From Antilocapra americana (taxonomy: Eukaryota > Chordata > Mammalia > Artiodactyla > Antilocapridae), in assembly GCA_007570785.1 (NCBI GenBank), contig ML661900.1:6867771-6931770 (forward strand): DNA of 64,000 bases, read 5' to 3'. A program made the position numbers and the translations under genes. Positions within the stretch are counted from its first letter, which is position 1, and every line of letters begins with the position of its first letter. Below the pieces are notes generated by a model. That model saw only the letters and a list, made by a program, of their open reading frames with translations, was not told the DNA's origin and did no database searches. Positions 54,492 to 64,000 of this stretch are shown one piece after another.

Positions 54492-54582
54492 CAGCTGGAT
54501 AGAGGCGAGGGTTCTAGGTGTGTTTGTACAGACTATAGACAGCTGAATAGGGGTGAGGGTTCTAGGTGTGTTTGTACAGACT
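54492..54582 (+). repeat. Tandem duplication, 48-bp period
   Basis: CAGCTGGATAGAGGCGAGGG and CAGCTGAATAGGGGTGAGGG head two copies sharing GTTCTAGGTGTGTTTGTACA. The copies (54492-54534, 54540-54582) differ at three positions, so this is an older duplication. Confidence 0.95.
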
Positions 54583-54726
54583 GGGAGTCTGCTTTAGAAA
54601 CACAGAATAGCTTCCCAAAACTGCCATTTGGGGAATTTGCCAAATGGTGCTTCTGCCATTTGAGACAAGCCTGTCTTATCCCTAACCTATCTTATCCCTA
54701 ATCTGTCAGTAGCTAACATATTTTTA

Positions 54727-55743
54727 CCAGCATGATGATAGGCACTGGAGCTGCGGCTGTGCAGTGCTCAGTGACTTTGAGGAGATAATCCCACATCTAA
54801 GGGCAAAGGAGAAGCCCCAGCAAGACGGTATGAGGAGTGAAATAGCATTTAGAATCAAACCCCATACCCGCCAGAGATGCTCAGAGGCTTCAGACAAACC
54901 TGGTGCACATGTGAGGACCCAGACACCTAACACAGACTGAGACAGACCTGTGTTTGAGCGTCTCCTTTGGAGGTACAGGTCAGCAGTGGACTGAGCTGGA
55001 TGAAGCACAAGCAGGAGTTCAGATTTGCGGGAGAAATACCGATAACCTCAGATATGCAGAAGATACCACCCTTATGGCAGAAAGCAAAGAATAACTAAAA
55101 AGCCTCTTGATGAAAGTGAAAGGGGAGAGTGAAAAAGTTGGCTTAAAACTCAACATTCAGAAAACTAAGATCATGGCATCCGGTCCCATCACTTCATGGC
55201 AAATAGATGGAGAAACAGTGACAAGACTATTTTCTTGGGCTCCAAAATCACTGACTGCAGCCATGAAATTGAAAGATGCTTGCTCCTTGGAAGAAAAGTT
55301 ATGACCAACCTAGACAGCATATTAAAAAGCAAAGACGTTACTTTGACAACATAGTTCTTTCTAGTCAAAGCTATGGCTTTTCCAGTGGTCATGTATGGAT
55401 GTGAGAGTTGGATTATAAAGAAACCTGGGCACCGAAGAATTGATGATTTTGAACTGTGGTGTTGGAGAAGACTCTTGAGAATCCTTTGGACTGCAAGGGC
55501 TTAAACTACAAAACTTTGGCCACCCGATGCAAAGTATGGACTCATTTGAAAAGACCCTGATGCTGGGAAAGATTTAAGGCAGGAGGAGAAGGGGACGACA
55601 GAGGATGAGATGGTTGGATAGCATGACCAACTCAATGGATGTGAGTTTGAGTAAACTCTGGAAGTTGGTGATGGTCAGGGAGGCCTGGTGTGCTGCAGTT
55701 CATGGGGTTGCAAAGAGTTGGACATGACTGAGTGACTGAACTG
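54727..55743 (+). mobile_element. BovB LINE, internally deleted, with target duplications
   Basis: Flanked by the perfect 12-bp repeat AACATATTTTTA at 54715-54726 and 55744-55755, so everything between entered as one unit. 54727-55007 is a GC-rich leader (GAAGCCCCAGCAAGACGGTA, AATCAAACCCCATACCCGCC) that I take to be BovB 5' sequence. It joins directly at GATGAAGCACAAGCAGGAG to the second half of the RT and the 3' end. A further deletion of about 75 bases lies near 55505. Confidence 0.85.
55003..55740 (+). pseudogene. BovB reverse transcriptase remnant
   Basis: Starts in the RT palm: LRYAEDTTLMAES-like text, with the catalytic box reading YAED at 55053-55064, not YADD. An insertion (AAAGAATAACTAAAAAGCC) shifts the frame at about 55085. 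Recognisable C-terminal codons follow in several frames ([30 protein letters not shown]). Motif A and the endonuclease are absent, so it could not be active. Confidence 0.9.
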
Positions 55744-55755
55744 AACATATTTTTA

Positions 55756-56179
55756 ATTAGGCCTCAGGCTCTTCAGGACAAGGCCCGTATATTGTTTGGT
55801 GGAGATGTCTCAAACAGCTACCTGGTGAGGACATGAACACCGCAGACACATTTTCCACATTCTGTCTTGAGATGCTGTCATTGCTGTCCTCAAGTGAACT
55901 TTGGAGGCTACTACATTATCCTCATAACTCAGAGCACATCCAGCTGCTTCTCTAATGTAAGGAGGTCAATTTCTATTTCCATTCTGTATTATTTTGTCTC
56001 TTAAGCTGGATCCTCTTCACTACTCCAAGGATGCTTTCTGATTCCTAATGTTGGTATCCACAAAGCACCTCATAGGGCAAAACTTTGGCAATCACAAAAG
56101 TGTAGGAATAGAATATAAAATAGAAAAATGCTAATGAATAAGGATTTTTTTCCTGTTTTTAACTAAGGATAACATCTCC
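55756..56179. other. No recognised feature
   Basis: Looks unique, between the BovB and the second LTR. Confidence 0.4.
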
Positions 56180-56183
56180 ATAT

Positions 56184-57129
56184 TGTTGACAGCCAAAAGT
56201 TTGGCCTTCTCTGCCCACTGAAGCCGAATGAAAAATACGGAGACAGAGTTGGAAGGGAATAGAAAGGTGGCTTTTATTGTCAGCTGGTGGAGGGGGACAC
56301 AGAAGGCTCACGCTTGAGAAACTGTGTCCCCTGGTCCGTGAGGAGTCAAGGGGCTGATAGAAAGCAGGGGCTCCCAGTCAGGAGTTGGGGATGAGAAACA
56401 AAGGTGATAGGATCTTGATTTCTTCCTCTTTCATTGTTTCAAAGACAGTCATAGACTGGCATCAGTAACCCAGTAATTGAGTCGTGCAGTTTGGTGGCTG
56501 CTGCATTCTTTCTGATACATAACTGTGAGGGAAAGCGTGTTGTAAGGGTAAATATGGGATGTATTTAGCATAGGATCAAAGGAGAAAATGTGAACTGTAG
56601 CTCCTGCAGAGTTAGGGGGCAGAAAAGCAAACTTAGTTACGGACATGCAGAGTTAGGAGCAGTTAAAGTAAAAAAACAGAAAAAATATGGAATTTAGAAA
56701 GACGGTAACGAGAACCCAGCATGCGAGACAGCAAAAGGAACGCAGATGTATAGAATAGACTCAGGGCCTCTGTGGATGAGGGAAAGGGTGGGATGATATG
56801 GGAGAATGGCATTGAAACATGTTAATTATCATATGTCTAAGCAATAGCCGGCCCAGGATTGATGCTTGGGATGGGTGCAATGAGATTTCCCCGGGGGGAG
56901 GGAGGAGGGAGGGGGGTTCTGGAGGGGGAGCATATGTAAACCCATGGTGATATCATGTCATTGTTTGGCAAAACTAATAAAAAAATGTTAAAAAAAACAA
57001 AAAAACACACAAAAAACAAAAAACAAAACTAGGAATGTTCAGGCCTGCTCACTATTCTATTTATCTTCTTTGTTCTCAGGAAAGGGCAAGAGAAAAGCTC
57101 ATTCCTCTTTTATCCTTTTCACTGCAACA
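56184..57129 (-). mobile_element. Solo LTR, antisense, interrupted by L1_BT
   Basis: Ends TGTTGACAGCC at 56184 and CTGCAACA at 57129 form the short inverted termini TGTTG...CAACA. A 4-bp ATAT repeat flanks them (56180-56183, 57130-57133). In the minus orientation the R region shows GACAATAAAAGCCACC, a good poly(A) signal. The LTR is about 600 bases once the L1 insert (56686-57035) is removed. No internal retroviral sequence adjoins it. The family is probably class I from the 4-bp repeat, with the name uncertain. Confidence 0.75.
56686..57035 (+). mobile_element. L1_BT-type LINE-1 3' end
   Basis: ATATGGAATTTAGAAAGACG, GAACCCAGCATGCGAGACAG, CATTGAAACATGTTAATTAT, GGAGGGAGGAGGGAGGGGGG and CAAAACTAATAAAAAAATG, with a degenerate A/C tail. 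5'-truncated, with only the final ORF2 codons and the 3' UTR. It sits within the antisense LTR, so it is younger than the LTR. Confidence 0.94.
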
Positions 57130-57133
57130 ATAT

Positions 57134-57865
57134 TAAGGTGCCTAAGGCAGGAGTATGTTTTGCTTTTAGCTTTTTTCTCTCCTCTTTGGTGCTTGGCGGT
57201 GGGTATATGTTTGTGGTCAAATCAGGTCTGACACTCAAAAGAGGCAAACATTTGGAGATGATGTAGCCAGAGGCACCTTATGCTGGGCGCTAAGGTAGTT
57301 GGTCCTTTTTTCCCAGAGGACTCATCGTTCAAGTCATCCAGTGATGGTGACTTCCTTTTCACTTCAATTCCTTTAATAGTTTTAAAGCTGGAGATATAAA
57401 GGATGTAGACTGAATACCACATTTACCTTCATTTTCAGGGTTTTGTAATCCAGGAAGAGTGATAATGCAGGTAACTAAGATAAGGTAGACTTCCGTAAAG
57501 AGAGATCCAGTAATACTGTGGACAAAGCCTGTTTGGAAAATAAGTGGAGGAACTGTCAGTGCCCGCTGTAGAAACTCTGGGAGTGGAGAAGATGAAATCT
57601 GAGTCAGTCTTTGAAGTAAGCATAAGACTTCTTGGTGCATGGAATAGAGGAGAGAGAGGGAAATACACAGGGCAGATTCAGTCAGATGATCAAAGTCAAA
57701 GGGGTAAGAATTGTACAGTCTGCAATTGTTTAGTTGGAAATAAGTTAGGATAGTTTAGGATTGTTAAAAGTATTGCATAAACAAAAGATATTAGATTGCC
57801 ATGAGACAGTTTTCAGAGTTGTATTTTCTGATTTTTGGGAGTCTGGGTGTTAACTTTTTATGGTG
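57134..57865. other. No recognised feature
   Basis: Looks unique. Open frames at 57359-57753 on both strands lack recognisable motifs. Confidence 0.4.
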
Positions 57866-57963
57866 GCAACCGACTCCGGTAGTCTTGCCTGGAAAATTTC
57901 ATGGACAGAGGAGCCTGGCAAGCTGCAGTCTGTGGGATGGCAAAAAGTAGGACACAACTGAAT
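57866..57963 (+). mobile_element. Bov-tA SINE, 5'-truncated
   Basis: GTGGCAACCGACTCCGGTAG, TTTCATGGACAGAGGAGCCT, AAGCTGCAGTCTGTGGGATG and AGGACACAACTGAATCCATA: only the BovB-derived half. Confidence 0.9.
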
Positions 57964-58584
57964 CCATACACATACAGACAGTGTTTTCAGTAGTTCTTTA
58001 GTCACCAATTACGTGCTAATATATAACTTTTGCTTCTATTATTTTTCTACATTTCCCCTTAATTTATGCTCAGCTGGGCACTATCAGTTCCCATTTCTCC
58101 TTTTGAAATACATTGTAAGTGACTTTCTGGCTTTCATTCTTAGCCTCTTTCCTATTTTCCATGCAGTAGCTTCACAGATCACTTAAAAATGTAAACCAGA
58201 TTGTCATTCACCACTTGCAAGGCCTCTCAGAGGCCTAGCTTTCTCATCTATAAAATAGGAGTAACAATACAACCACTCTCTAGAACCTGCAAAAAATCAA
58301 ATAGGAGTATGTTTAGGGGAGATTTTTCAAAATTATAAAATAATATATAAATTAAACGTAAACCAGAGTCTTCTACTCTTTGGTTTGAAACTGTTCAATG
58401 GATTCCCAGTACTCTTTCTAAAAAATAGTTTAATTAGCATCTTGAAGAATTTAAGGAGAAAGTAAGCTATTTGTGATATATAAGGAAAAAGAGTCATTGA
58501 AGCTATGAAAAACTTTCTTTGGACAGAGGACACGAGAGCAAGGCTTTCTGTCAAGGGCTCAGATATATAATATGTAATAATAGC
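57964..58584. other. Mostly unrecognised; weak MIR-like text at 58225
   Basis: TTTCTCATCTATAAAATAGGAG at 58238-58259 fits a sense MIR core but the surroundings are too diverged to bound it. Confidence 0.35.
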
Positions 58585-58710
58585 TCACTGCTGCCAGACA
58601 CTATTCCAGGGATGCTCATGTACACACTTAATCTTTACAACTATTATGTGCAGAAGATACAGTTATCATCTCTGTATTATAGATGAGAGAACAAAGACTC
58701 AGAATTTGTC
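58585..58710 (-). mobile_element. MIR SINE, antisense
   Basis: CCAGACACTATTCCAGGGAT, CACACTTAATCTTTACAACT, TATCATCTCTGTATTATAGA and TGAGAGAACAAAGACTCAG follow the reversed MIR for about 125 bases. Confidence 0.75.
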
Positions 58711-59429
58711 TTCAAAAGCTCAGTGCAGCATACCTCAATCATCATCTGATTCGATGGTCCTCCAATATGGGCCTGCAGATCAGTGGTGTCTTCCACTGAT
58801 CACTGTTGCTTCTTATTCTTTTCTACTAAATGCTACTTTGTTTTTATTTAAATCTATCCACAGTGAGGATCAGTGGTTAGTAACCTTCTTTGTCTAAACA
58901 TGTCTTTAGTTTGTCTGTGTTTCTGAATGATAGTTTAATAGAATATGGAGCTCTAGACCAAGATATTTGTCTTAAGCACATTGAAATGTTATTCATTTGG
59001 ATGCTAGCTTCTATGATTGCAGTTGAAAAAAACGATTGCCATTCTAGTTGGTTTCCCTATTTTTCCTGTTTGATTTATTTAAATTTTTTATCAATGTGTA
59101 AAATCCATAGTGAAGTGCACGTCATAAATACGCAGCTTAGTTGCTCTTTATATAAATCTACACTCATTTAACAATCATCCAGATCAAACTTGAAAACCTT
59201 TCCAGCATCTAGAATGTTCCGCATGCCACTTTTAAGTCAGCATTTACTTTTTTGCTCCCTAGCACCTGGGGCTTTCTCTTTATTTTTCCTGAGTTCAGTT
59301 TTGCACTTACTTTTTGAAAATGAAATTGCCATTTTATCCAGTGTTTCTAGGTGTCTGTAGCTGGAGATTTTTTGTTTATCCTACTTTACACTTGGCCTTA
59401 ATTGGAAGTCATGGGAAAAAGTTATTCTG
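58711..59429. other. No recognised feature
   Basis: AT-rich and unique-looking. Open frames have no recognisable motif. Confidence 0.4.
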
Positions 59430-59905
59430 CGATCATACCTATAATAAAATTCAGACTCAAAAACTGGGTTGCATCCCTCTGTATAAACTGGCTCTGGTGT
59501 ACCTTTGAACCTTACCTCCTACAACTGCCTCCTTCTCTCTCCAGAGGACTCCAGGCTGTTCCTCTGCTTGGAATTTTCTTTTTCTGTTGTTCCTTGTATG
59601 GCTGGTTTATCCTTCCAGTCATGGCTTCAATGTCAGCTCCTCAGACTCCTCCTCAGAGTGTCCTCTCTGCTATTCTTTGTCATCACTCTCTATATATTCT
59701 TTCATAGCACTTACCACAGTCATTAGAGGATCTTCATTTTAAAGTTGTTTTGTTTTGCTTTTTTGTTATTCCTGACTAGCCACTCCATCTCAAATGTCAG
59801 CTCTCTGAAGTCAGGAACCTTCATTGTCTGATTTATCACCACTGTATGCTTGGGGATTAGTGGAGTGGGTACTCAACTAATGTATGTTAAGTAAATGAAT
59901 GAAAT
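59430..59905 (+). mobile_element. L2 LINE 3' end
   Basis: ATAATAAAATTCAGACTCAA, TGTACCTTTGAACCTTACCT, TTCCTCTGCTTGGAATTTTC, CAATGTCAGCTCCTCAGACT, CATAGCACTTACCACAGTCA and a GTATGTTAAGTAAATGAATG terminus follow the L2 3' consensus order, including the tandem TGAATGA-like end. Confidence 0.8.
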
Positions 59906-60325
59906 AACTCCTGTAGCTTTGGAAATCTTTAACTCCAAAGAGCATGCGCGTCACATACCCTTGGTCAGGAGAGCTCTTTAAAAGTCTTCCATCTTCAAAC
60001 CATCAGCCAGACTCTCTGGTGCTTAAAGCACTACTCACTGGGTGAGTGAGACACACACTGAAATCTGGGCTAGTTCTTGCAAGTTATTAACAAATCAGTT
60101 CTACACTAACAAAGAAAATGACATCTCAAGAGGCCTCAGAATGACAATACCTCTGTGGTATTTCGTGGAGTCTAAACCCCATTGAGGTTGGGTCTAAGTG
60201 ACCCTTCTCTCCTTATTATCTCATCCCCAACCTGTCTTGTCCTGAATGAAGCTCCATTTCCTCTGATCCCTCTTTTCCTCATATAAGCAACCAGCCTTAT
60301 GTAAAGCAACTGTTCCATTACATAT
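59906..60325. other. No recognised feature
   Basis: Looks unique, ending at a BovB fragment. Confidence 0.4.
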
Positions 60326-60774
60326 AGTCAAAGCTATGGTTTTTTTCTAGTAGTCATGTACAGATGTGAGAGCTGGACCATTAAGAAGGCTGCATGCTAA
60401 AAGATCGGTGCTTTCAAACTATGCTGCTGGAGAAGACTCTTGAGAGTCCCTTGGACAGCCAGGAGATCAAACTAGTCAATCCTAAAGGGTATCAACCTTG
60501 AATATTCACTGGAAGGACTGATGTTAAAGCTGAAGCTCCAATACTTTGGCCACCTGGTGCGAAGAGCTGATTTATTGAAAAAGACCCTGATGCAAAAAGA
60601 TTAAGGGCAGGAGGAAAAGAGAACGGCCATGGACAAGATGGTTGCATGGCATCACTGACTCAGTGGACATGAATTTGAGCAAATTCTGAGAGAGCGTGAA
60701 GGATAGGGAAGCCTGGCGTGCTGCAGTCCGTGGGGTCACGAAGAGTTGGTCATGACTTAGTGACTGAACAATAA
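60326..60774 (+). mobile_element. BovB LINE 3' fragment
   Basis: TAGTCAAAGCTATGGTTTTT, GCTGGACCATTAAGAAGG, CCTTGGACAGCCAGGAGATC, CACTGGAAGGACTGATGTTA and ACGAAGAGTTGGTCATGACT. It covers the C-terminal 140 codons and the 3' end, all frames broken. Weak flanks CCATTACAT (60315-60323) and CCATTTCAT (60775-60783). A second BovB starts about 30 bases downstream. Confidence 0.93.
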
Positions 60775-60805
60775 CCATTTCATGATATCAAGCTTTTAAA
60801 CTATT

Positions 60806-62930
60806 AGATTATATTCTTTGCAGCCAAAGATGGAGAAGTTGTATACAGTCAGCAAAAACAAGACCAGGAGCTGACTGTGGCTCAGATCATGAACTTCTCA
60901 TTGCTAAATTCAGACTTAAAGTGAAGAAAGTAGGAAAAACCACTAGACCATTCAGGTGTGACCTATATCAAATCCTTTATCATTATACAGTGAAAGTGAG
61001 AAATAGATTGAAGGGATTAGATCTGATAGACAGAGTGCCTACATCTGTCTATGGATGGAGGTTCGTGACATTGTACAGGAGGCAGGGATCAAGACCATCC
61101 CCAAGAAAAGAAATGCAAAAAGGCGAAATGGTTGTCTGAGAAGGGCTTACAGATAGCTGAGAATAGAAAAGTGAAAGGCAAAGGAGAAAAGGAAAGATAT
61201 ACTCATCTGAATGCAGAGTTCCAAATAGCAAGGAGATATAAGAAAGCCTTTCTCAGTGATCAGTGCAAAGAAAGAGAGGAAAACAGTAGAATGGGAAAGA
61301 TTAGAGATCTCTTCGAGAAAATTAGAGATAACAAGGGAACATTTCATGCAAAGATGGTAACAATAAAGGTCATAAATGGTATGGACCTAACAGAAGCAGC
61401 AGATATTAAGAAGAGGTGGCAAGAATACACAGAAGAATGATACAAAAAAGATCTTCATGACCCAGATAGTCAAAATGGTGTAATCACCCACCTAGAGTCA
61501 GACATCCTGGAATGCAAAGTCAAGTGGGCCTCAGGAAGCATCACTATGAACAAAGCTAGTGGAGGTGATGGAATTCCAGTTGAGCTATTTCAAATCCTAA
61601 AAGATGATGCTGTGAAAGTGCTGCACTCAATATGCCAGCAAATTTGGAAAACTTAGCAATGGCCACAGGACTGGAAAAGGTCAGTTTTCATTCTAATTCC
61701 AAAGAAAGGCAATGCCAAAGAATGCTCAAACTACTGCACAATTGCAGTCCTCTCAAACGCTAGGAAAGTAATGCTCAAAATTCTCTAAGTCAGGCTTCAG
61801 CAGTACATGAACCATGAAGTTCCAGATGTTCAGGCTGGATTTAGAAAAGGGAGAGGAAGCAGAGATCAAATTGTCAACATCTGTTGGATCATTGAAAAGG
61901 CAAGAGTTCCAGAAGAACATCTGCTTCATTGACTATGCCAAAGCCTTTGACTATGTGGATCACAACAAACTGGAAAATTCTTAAAGAAATGGGAATATCA
62001 GACCACTTGAACTGCTTTTTGAGAAATCTGTGTGCAGGTCAGGAAGCAATAGTTAGAACTGGATGTGGAACAGCAGACTGGTTCCAAATCAGGAAAAAAG
62101 GAGTACATCAAGGCTGTATATTTTCACCTTGCTTATTTAACTTACATGCAGAGTGCACCATGAGAAATGCTGGACTGGATAAAGCACAAGTTGGAACAAG
62201 ATTGCCAGGAGAAATATCAATAACCTCAGATATGCAGATGACTCCACCCTTATGGCAGAAAGTGAAGAACTAAAAAGCCTCTTGGTGAAAGTGAAAGAGG
62301 AGAGTGAAAAAGTTGACTTAAAACTCAACATTCAGAAAACTAAGATCATGGCATCTGGTCTCATCACTTCATGGCAAATTGATAGGGAAAGAGTGGAAAC
62401 AGTGGCAGACTTTATTTTGAGGGGCTCCAAAATCACTGCAGATGGTGATTGCAGCCATGAACTTAAAAGACACTTTCTCCTTGAAAGAAAACTTATGACC
62501 AACGAAGACAGCATATTAGAAAGCAGACATTACTTTGCCAACAAAGGTCTGTCTAGTCAAGGCTATGGTTTTTCCAGTAGTCATGTATGGATGTGAGAGT
62601 TGGACTATAAGAAAGATGAGCACTGAATTGATGCTTTTGAACTGTGGTGTTGGAGAAGACTCTTGAGAGTCCCTTGGACTGCAAGGAGATCCAACCAGTC
62701 CATCCTAAAGGAGATCAGTCCTGAATATTCATTGGAAGGACTGATGCTGAAGCTGAAACTCCAATACTTTGGCCACCTGATATGAAGACCTGACTTATTT
62801 GAAAAGACCTTGATGTTAGGAAAGATTGATGACAGGAGGAAAAGGGGACTACAGAGGATGAGATGGTTGAATAACATCACCGACTCAATGGACATGAGTT
62901 TGAGTAAACTCCAGGAGTTGGTGATGGACA
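60806..62930 (+). pseudogene. BovB endonuclease-RT remnant, catalytic motif kept but frame lost
   Basis: The endonuclease tail shows the SDH motif (60882-60890, SDHELLIAKFRLK). The connecting region reads HLNAEFQIARRYKKAFLSDQ and MVTIKVINGMDLTEAADIKK. Stops replace sense codons at 61438 (TGA), 61654 (TAG) and 61786 (TAA). Motif A follows as FIDYAKAFDYVDH (61926-61964). The palm box nucleotides at 62231-62242 still spell YADD, but a 1-base loss upstream (GGAACAAG, near 62193) puts it out of frame. The protein's role in BovB is target-site nicking and reverse transcription; this copy cannot do it. Confidence 0.92.
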
Positions 62931-62999
62931 GGGAGGCCTGGCGTGCTGCAGTCTATGGGGTCACGAAGAATTGGACATGACTGAGCAACTGAACTTAAA
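60806..62999 (+). mobile_element. BovB LINE, 2.2 kb, 5'-truncated, with target duplications
   Basis: The longest BovB here, from the end of the endonuclease through the RT to the GACATGACTGAGCAACTGAA 3' end. It is flanked by the exact 10-bp repeat TTAAACTATT at 60796-60805 and 63000-63009. About two thirds of a full-length element is present. It is intact in order but has multiple stops and frameshifts, so it is not autonomous. Confidence 0.93.
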
Positions 63000-63009
63000 T
63001 TAAACTATT

Positions 63010-63505
63010 TCTGCATTTCAGATAGAGTCCCCCGAATTCTGTCTATAGATCAGAAGTGTTATTGGCCATTTGGTAAGTAGCTGATTGAGAATAGGATGTA
63101 TAAGTGTACCAGACCCTTAGGCAGTTCAATGTATGTTAAAGGTTATATTTTATTAAGATTAAAAGAAAAGTCAAATTTCAGCAACATACTGAAATGACTA
63201 CATTGCGTGTATATATTTTCACTGTTCAGTCTCATTGTGGCAAAGCCATTTGTGAAAGCAAAGATAGTATGAAAGGCTCTTAATAAATGTTCCTCCAGTG
63301 AACAGATGAATATCAAATACTATATTTTAATCCAGGTGATTTTATTTCTTTTTTATTCCTCCTCTTTCATATCTCTCTAGTGGCATCAGTGATTAATTGG
63401 TCAACATTTTAATATATATTGCAGTTTCCCTTTGTTTTGCCCTAGGATAAGTCTATTATGAGTAGGGAAAGGGCAGTAGAGTTACTTAGCAGATAGAGAC
63501 AAACT
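63010..63505. other. No recognised feature
   Basis: AT-rich, unique-looking, with nothing supportable. Confidence 0.4.
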
Positions 63506-63517
63506 TTAAGACACTGT

Positions 63518-63729
63518 TGAAGTGTCTTGTTATTTAGTCACTAAGTTTTATCTGACACTTTTGCAGCCCCATGGACTGTAGCCTGCCAGGCCCTCTCTCC
63601 ATGGGATTTTCCAGTCAAGAATACCACAGTGGGTAGCTGTTTCCTTCTCCAGGGAATCCTCTTGACCCACAGATTGAACCTCCTGCATTGCAGGCAGATT
63701 GTTTACCGCTGAGTCAACAGGGAAGCCCC
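63518..63729 (-). mobile_element. Bov-tA SINE, antisense, perfect target duplication
   Basis: TTATTTAGTCACTAAGTTTT, CCCATGGACTGTAGCCTGCC, GTGGGTAGCTGTTTCCTTCT and CTGAGTCAACAGGGAAGCCC. Flanked by TTAAGACACTGT at 63506-63517 and 63730-63741, identical over 12 bases. Confidence 0.95.
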
Positions 63730-63741
63730 TTAAGACACTGT

Positions 63742-64000
63742 ATGAGTATATAAAGGTTAGGGAAAAAATACTGGTCATTTAACGAATACTTAGGAAGCAC
63801 CTGTTACTTATCAGTTGCTATTTTAGATATTGACAGTAAATCCTCATTTTTCATTTCCAATACAGTTTTACATTGTACTGGAACTAAACATTAAAACACA
63901 TCATAAATTAAATGGTATATTAGAAATATTATGAAATAAAATAAAGGAGGGGAACAGTAGAGGATGTTCAAGGGTTGAGGCCTACAATTTAAAATGGGTC
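63742..64000. other. No recognised feature
   Basis: AT-rich end of the window with no repeat or exon recognised. Confidence 0.4.

Noticed and set aside
1..64000. CRISPR arrays, operons, bacterial or phage genes
   Set aside because: The repeat content is entirely mammalian retrotransposons and DNA transposons. No regularly spaced repeats and no prokaryotic gene layout were seen.

Overview
This is mammalian nuclear DNA from a pecoran ruminant, most likely a bovid. That follows from the repeats. There are 26 recognisable copies of the tRNA-Glu/BovB-derived SINEs (Bov-tA and Bov-A2), four cetartiodactyl CHR-2-type tRNA SINEs, four pieces of the BovB (RTE) LINE plus a smaller fragment, and five copies of the young ruminant L1 (L1_BT type). 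Species cannot be fixed from the sequence alone. I found no protein-coding gene, exon, tRNA, rRNA or snRNA gene that I can support. Almost every open frame is a fortuitous reading of a SINE, or a piece of L1 ORF2p or BovB reverse transcriptase.

Layout. 1-6.8 kb: a hAT-type DNA transposon piece, a long antisense old L1 (998-2815) carrying two SINEs, four more Bov SINEs, a MIR, and a further antisense L1 split by a SINE with target duplications. 6.8-11 kb: mostly non-repetitive DNA with a moderately CpG-rich patch (7.6-8.3 kb) and a near-perfect 34-bp inverted repeat (10220-10305). 11-17.3 kb: two CHR-2 SINEs, L1 fragments and six Bov SINEs. 17.3-21.7 kb: a small CpG cluster (18.0-18.4 kb), a solo MLT1-type LTR (19736-20049) and a TATA-like site (20731). 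21.7-31.5 kb: two 5'-truncated L1_BT copies, an AT-rich old L1-like tract and a 1.37-kb antisense BovB copy, with SINEs. 31.5-40 kb: sparse, four SINEs and one CHR-2, ending in a large imperfect palindrome (39498-39614).

40-46 kb: an old antisense L1 3' region interrupted by three later elements, then an L1 whose two halves point in opposite directions inside one target duplication (twin priming), then an L2. 46-53.7 kb: SINEs, MIRs, an L2, a MER20-type hAT element and a BovB 3' fragment. 53.7-57.2 kb: two solo retroviral LTRs, each with TG...CA ends and a 4-bp target duplication, one containing an L1_BT copy, with an internally deleted BovB between them. 57.2-64 kb: MIR, L2, two tandem sense-strand BovB copies (60.3-63.0 kb) and a final SINE with a perfect 12-bp duplication.

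The coherent story is retrotransposition. L1 supplies the machinery that presumably mobilises CHR-2 SINEs, and BovB supplies it for Bov-tA and Bov-A2, whose 3' ends are BovB-derived. Every BovB and L1 coding copy here is truncated or broken, so none is autonomous. I did not find an undescribed biological system. The points most worth checking are the two long hairpins, an unidentified CpG-bearing block at 44.96-45.42 kb, an unassigned 66-codon open stretch at 48.4 kb and the internally deleted BovB.
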